Shown piece after piece: positions 58,586 through 64,000 of a stretch of DNA of 64,000 nt; position 1 is the stretch's first letter, and each line of letters begins with the position of its first letter. Origin of the DNA: Symsagittifera roscoffensis (taxonomy: Eukaryota > Xenacoelomorpha > Acoela > Convolutidae). The stretch spans positions 47,434,381-47,498,380 of the forward strand of contig NC_087065.1 of the NCBI RefSeq assembly GCF_963678635.1, written 5' to 3'. The notes beneath the pieces were generated by a model. It was not told the origin of the DNA and ran no database searches. It worked only from the letters and a program-made list of their open reading frames with translations. The translations under genes were made by a program, and so were the position numbers.

Positions 58586-60543
58586 TTTCGTTTGAGCACT
58601 TCAGTTTTCCATTCCGTAATCTTTATTTCTTATTTAGTAAATCAAATTTCATTTCAGTAGAGGGAAATTCATAGTCGTTGAAATGATTCATTTAATTTCT
58701 TTATTTCATGTCCGTTGATCATCTTGTCAACCATGTCTGTTTCACTTCGGTGCTAGGTATCATTGACAGGTACTGGCCTTCGGATTGTCTGACACCGTCG
58801 TTTGACCTCTAAAATTTTATCGTTGTGATCATAGATACAATTGATTTGTTTTTTTTTTGTAAGTAGTTAACGTATCAAATCAACTTTTTAACATATTTTG
58901 TGGAAAAAACACTCTCCAAAACTTGTTTTTCAATAAGTATTTCGGACAAAACTTACTTTAATTTTCTGTGGACTTTTCATTTAGACCAAGATCAAACGAT
59001 CCGAATTCCTCTCTATGAACGCTCAAAAGTTGATTTCAGATTTCTACTAATGTAATATGAATCTGAAAAAGCCAGATTTCCTTGTTTGCATTAATTTTTG
59101 CATCGGAGTGCACTCTATCTCAAAAAGAGGAAAAGAAAATTTTTCATGCGATATGAAACATTCTCGGCTAATAATAAAAAATACTTGTGAAAACCTGTGA
59201 AAACTTGTGAAAATACTTGTGAAAACTTTACCAAACCCGGCTGTTTCTCCTTTTCTCAAAAAAAAATTAGTAGAGATGAAAAAAACTGTTAGTTTCAGAC
59301 CCATATTACATTGGTAAGTCTTAGAAATCAACAACATTGATAGTTTCCTAGTGTGTAGCTCTGATCTTATGATCTTGTTTTGTAAGAAAAAACGTCGCTG
59401 AAAAGCGATCTAATTGCTGTCTAAAATGCACCAATTAAACTTGGATTTTAGAGAGCAAAACAATGAAATGACGCATGATTTTTTTGATAGTGTAGAACAA
59501 AGTGATTTTAATTTTTATAAGTCTGGATGATGTTCTTGACTTTTTCGAGGAAAAATCGCAAAAAATCTGTAATAACTGCAGAATTGAATCAAATCTTGTG
59601 CAATTATGACCAATATACAACCCTTCCCCCTCAAAGCCGTTTATCAGGCAACAGGCAATTTGATCATGTAATTACTGGTTCATGCATTTGTACGTATAAT
59701 AGCCAAACCTATGTTTCGAACTACGTTTTTGTGACAAATATTTTTGCTCATTCTTTGCAAAGTGCAAAATTGAACAAGAAACTTCGAACAAAATCAAATA
59801 ACCATTATAAAAAAAACGCTGCGAGGCCAAATTGTGCATTTTGTGTTTTTTAAAAGGGTTCTGCAACAGGTCAATCACAGAATTGTTGCGGAACCCACAA
59901 GATTGCTATTTTTTGATCTTCTTATTTTTTGGATTCCACGGACAAACAGCTAAACAATGTTTTGCTCAAAAATGAGCAAGAACAGGCAACTGTGCGGAAT
60001 CCGCAACGAAATGTGTGGACTCCGGAACAAGTTTGTGGAACCCACTATATTTTCGGGAATCCAGAATTACACAATAGTCTAAGTGTTTAGTGAATTTAGG
60101 CTGTCGTTAAATCCGCAAATGTTAGTGGAATCCGCAAATGTAAACGGAATCCGTAAATTTTGAGCAGAAACCGCATAACTTCCCGGAATCTACTTACTTT
60201 TGCGGAGTCCGCTTTTACTTGCCGAATCCGGAACAACTGCCTGTTATTATCTCTTTGGGGAATCTTATGTACCAACAAAAACTACCCTACTGCAATTCAT
60301 ACTCGGAATTTACGGACTTTTTGTTACTGGAATCTACTTGTTTTTTGGAACATGTTTAATAGCTTGTCTATTAAAACCAGGAAAACAAAGACATACTGTG
60401 CGCCTATCTAGTGCAGAGTTTGGCCTCGTAATGAGTCAGTTTTCTCATTTTTTTTTCTAATTCGTTAAAAAAACGGTAGCTTGATGATTTTCTTCCACTT
60501 TACAACAACCAGCTTCTTTTTATAACAATTTGCTGCATAGTGC
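58586..60543. repeat. Tandem array unit 5 (type C, 1958 bp)
   Basis: LTR block at about 58660-58885, splice-like signals at 59293-59320, a short CTTGTGAAAA multiplication near 59188-59225, and TIR element 59822-60428. The PPT-like CAGTAGAGGGAAA is kept. Confidence 0.85.
59822..60428 (+). mobile_element. TIR element copy in array unit 5
   Basis: Left end CGAGGCCAAATTGTGCA, right end GTGCAGAGTTTGGCCTCG followed by TA. 607 bp, non-coding. Confidence 0.8.
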
Positions 60544-62478
60544 TTTCGTTTGAGCACTTCAGTTTTCCATTCTGTAATCTTTATTTCTTATTTACTAAAT
60601 CAATTTTCATTTCAGTGGAGGGAAAGTTATAGTCGTTGAAATGATTCATTTTATTTCTTTATTTCATATTCATTGATAATCTTGTCAACCATATCTGTTT
60701 CATTTTGGCGCTAGCTATCGTTGACAGGTACTGGCCTTCGGGTTGTCTGACACCGTCGTTTGACCTCTAAAACTTTATCGTTCTGATCATAGATACAATT
60801 GATTTGCTTTTTTTGGGAGTAGTTAACGTATCAAATCAACTTTTTAACATAATTTGTGGAACAAAAACACTCTCTAAAACTCGTTTTTCAATCAGTATTT
60901 CGGACAAAACTTACTTTGATTTTCAGTGGACTTTTCATTTAGACCAAGATCAAACGATCCGGAATCCTCTCTATGAACGCTCAAAAACTGATTTCAAATT
61001 TCTACTAATGTATCATGAATCTGAAAAAGCCAGATTTCCTTGTCTGCACTAATTTTTGCATCGGAGTGCACTCTATCTCAAAAAACAGGAAAAGAAAATT
61101 TTTCATGTGATATGAAACATTCTCAGCTACTAATGGGAAAAACTTAGTTTGAAAACTTTATAAAAACCGGCTGTTCCTCCTTTTCTCAAAACAAATTAGC
61201 AGAGATGAAAAAAACTGTTACTTTCAAACCCATATTACATCGGTAAGTCGTCGAAATTAACAACATTGATAGTTTCCTAGTGTGTAGCTCTGATCATATG
61301 ATCTTGTTTTGTAAGAAAAAACTTCGCTGAAAAGCTATCTAATTGCTGTCTACAATGCACCAATTAAAACCGCATTTTAGAGAGCAAAACAATGAAATGG
61401 CGCTTACTTTTTCCGATAGTGTAGAACAAATTGATTTTAATTTTTATAAGTCTGGATGATGTTCGTGACTTTTTTCGAGGAAAAATCTCAAAAAATCTCT
61501 AATAACTGCAGAATTGAATTAAATCTTGTGCAATTGTGACCAATATACAACCCTTCCCCCTCAAAGCCGTTTATCATGCAATTTGATCATGTAATTACTG
61601 GTTTATGCATTTGTACATATAATAGCCAAACCTACGTTTCGATCTACGTTTTTGTGCAAAATTTTTTTGCTCATTCTTTGCAAAGTGCAAAATTGAACAA
61701 AAAATTTAGAACAAAATCAAATAACCATTGTAAAAACCAACACTGCGAGGCCAAACTGTGCATTTTGTGTTTTGTAAGTCGGTTCTGCAACAGGCCAATC
61801 ACAAAATTGTTGGGGAACCCGCAAGATTGCTATTTTTTTGATCTTCTTTTTTTTTGTATTCTACAGACAAATAGATAAACTTTGTATTGCTCAAAATTGC
61901 TCCAAGAACAGGCAACTTTGCGGAATCCGCAACGAAATGTGTGGACTCCGGAACAACTTTGTGGAACCCACAATATTTTCAGGAATCCAGAATTACATAA
62001 CAGTATGTGTTTAGTGATTTTAGGCTGTCGTAGAATCCGCAATTCTGAGTGGAATCCGCAAATGTATACGGAATCCGTAAACTTTAAGCAGAAACCGCAT
62101 AGGTTTGCGGAATTCACTTACTTTTGCGGAGTCCGCTTTTGGTTGCCGAATCCGGAAGAACTGCCTGTTATTCTCTCTTTGGGGAATCTGCAACAAAACT
62201 AATGTACAGACAAAAACTACCCTACTGCAATTCATTACCGGAACTTACGGAATTTTTGTTACTGGAATCTACTTATATTGTGGAACATGTTTATTAGCTT
62301 GTCTATTAAAGCCTGAAACCCAAAGACATACTGTGCGCCTATCCAGTGCAGAGTTTGGCCTCGTAATGAGTCAGTTTTCTCATTTTTTTTTCTAATTCGT
62401 TAAAAAAACGATAGCTTGATGATTTTCTTCCACTTCACAACAACCAGCTTCTTTTTATAACAATTTGCTTCATAGTGC
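60544..62478. repeat. Tandem array unit 6 (type C, 1935 bp)
   Basis: Same order of blocks. LTR marker GACAGGTACTGGCCTTCGGG at 60722, TIR element 61746-62363. Contains the block shared with unit 4. Confidence 0.85.
61746..62363 (+). mobile_element. TIR element copy in array unit 6
   Basis: Left end CGAGGCCAAACTGTGCA, right end GTGCAGAGTTTGGCCTCG followed by TA. 618 bp, non-coding. GGAATCCGCAA motifs at 61920-62110. Confidence 0.8.
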
Positions 62479-64000
62479 TTTCGTTTGAGCACTTCAGTTT
62501 TCCATTCTGTAATCTTTATTTCTTATTTACTAAATCAAATTTCATTTCAGTAGAGGGAAATTCATAGTCGTTGAAATGATTCATTTAATTTCTTTATTTC
62601 ATGTCCATTGATCATCTTGTCAACCATATCTGTTTCATTTCGGTAATAGCTATCGTTGACAGGTACTGGACTGGCCTTCGGGTTGTCTGACACCGTCGTT
62701 TGACCTCTAAAACTTTATCTTTCTGATCATAGATACAATTGATTTGCTTTTTTTGGGAGTAGTTAACGTATCAAATCAACTTTTTAACATATTTTGTGGA
62801 AAAAAAAACACTCTCTAAAACTCGATTTTCAATCAGTATTTCGGACAAAACCTACTTTGATTTTCAGTGGACTTTTCATTTAGACCAAGATCAAACGATC
62901 CGAAACCCTCTCTATGAACGCTCAAAAGTTGATTTCAGATTTCTACTAATGTAATATGAATCTGAAAAAGCCAGATTTCCTTGTCTGCACTAATTTTTGC
63001 ATCGGAGTGCGCTCTATCTCAAAAAACAGGAAAAGAAAAGTTTTTATGCGATATGAAACATTCTCAGCTACTACTAAAAATGCTTAGTGTGAAAACTTTA
63101 CCAAACCCGGCTGTTACTCCTTCTCTCAAAAAAAATTGAAAAAAACTGTTATTTTTGATGAAAAAAACTGTTATTTTTAGACCCATTTTACAATGGTACG
63201 TCTTCGAAATCTACAACATTGATAGTTTCCTAGCGTGTAGCTCTGATCATATGATCTTGTTTTCTAAGAAAAATCTTCGCTGAAAAGCGATCTAATTGCT
63301 GTCCAAAATGCACGAAATAAAACTGCGTTTTATAGAGCAAAACAATGAAATGGCGCACACTTTTTCCGATAGTGTAGATCAAAGTGATTTTAGTTTTTAT
63401 AAGTCTGGATGATTTTCATGACTTTTTCGAGGATAAATTTCAAAAAATCTCTAATAACTGCAGAAATAAATTGAATCTTGTGCAATTGTTACCAATGTAC
63501 AACCCTTCCCCCTCGAAGCCATTTATCAGGCAATGTGATCATGTAACTGCTTGTTCATGCAATTCTACATATGATAGCTCAACCTATGTTTCGATCCAAA
63601 TTTTTGTGTCAATTTTTTTGCTCATTCTTTGCAAAGTGCGAAATTAAAAAAGAAACTTAGATCAAAATCAAATAACCATTATAAAAAAAACTGCAAAAAT
63701 GCACCAACAAAAATGCACCAATTAAAACCGCATTTTAGAGAGCAAAACAATGAAATGGCGCACATTTTTTTTCCAATAGTGTGGAACGAAGTGATTTAGT
63801 TTTTATAAGTCTGGATAATATTCATTACTTTTTTGAGAATAAGTCTCAAAAAAGCCCTAATAACTGCAGAATTGAATTCAATCTTGTGCAATTTTAACCA
63901 AGTTACCACCCTTCCCCCTCAAGGCCGCTTATCAAGCAATTTGATCATGTCATTACTTGTTCATGCGTTTGTACATATAAATGCTAAACCTATATTTCGA
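62479..64000. repeat. Tandem array unit 7 (incomplete, no TIR element)
   Basis: LTR block with a 6-base duplication (TACTGGACTGGCC at about 62664), then the common segment. At about 63692 the sequence ACTGC, which precedes the TIR element in the other units, is followed by a second copy of the 63305-63690 stretch (offset about 405) that runs to the window end. The array continues beyond the window. Confidence 0.8.

Noticed and set aside
52332-62395. Repeated frames of 60-106 codons (for example 52417-52707, 56067-56357, 62105-62395)
   Set aside because: They cover the TIR elements in the array and change or break between copies. The similarity is due to duplication of non-coding repeats.

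Overview
This is AT-rich, non-coding-dominated nuclear DNA from an animal. There are no bacterial operons or Shine-Dalgarno-led genes. Coding exons are small and separated by GT-AG introns, one family is a Golgi-type glycosyltransferase (GT31), and Ty3/gypsy retrotransposons, MITE-like inverted-repeat elements, tRNA-derived SINE-like heads and long tandem arrays fill most of the window. The exact phylum cannot be fixed from sequence alone. A marine invertebrate, possibly a tunicate, is only a weak guess.

Layout. (1) 1-3121: AT-rich DNA with a MITE-like element, a tRNA-like SINE head and a cluster of E2F-like sites. (2) 3122-20438: a very recent head-to-tail tandem duplication of about 8.5 and 8.8 kb, with only about a dozen base differences seen by eye. 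Each copy carries, on the minus strand, exons of a beta-1,3-galactosyltransferase-like (GT31) gene, plus poly-G/C tracts, ATAATCGATT-type repeats and fragments of a foldback repeat family. A 351-bp block forming one side of a large palindrome is present only in copy 2. (3) 20439-23940: unassigned DNA holding an old inverted copy of the unit's left end, a 63-bp-TIR element with a tRNA-like core, and a 59-bp-arm hairpin. (4) 23941-30759: a decayed Ty3/gypsy retrotransposon on the minus strand with two approximately 205-bp LTRs. (5) 30760-37846: unassigned DNA, a foldback element, then a third GT31 gene on the plus strand with a type II membrane anchor and a DxD exon. (6) About 38919-51345: a second, badly decayed Ty3/gypsy element on the plus strand whose integrase part is repeated three times in tandem. 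The third repeat is split by a TA-flanked TIR element that itself contains a minisatellite. (7) 51047-64000: a tandem array of seven units of about 1.7-2.1 kb. Each unit carries the 3' end and LTR of the second gypsy element, about 0.8 kb of intron-like DNA and, except for the last, a copy of the same TIR element.

How it fits together. The only host genes visible are GT31 paralogues. They share exon boundaries (the LFV|GT junction and an 84-codon DxD exon), and no C-terminal half of the domain was found for any of them. The rest of the window is the result of repeat-driven duplication: tandem duplication with microhomology, palindrome gain or loss, and co-amplification of an LTR with a DNA transposon.
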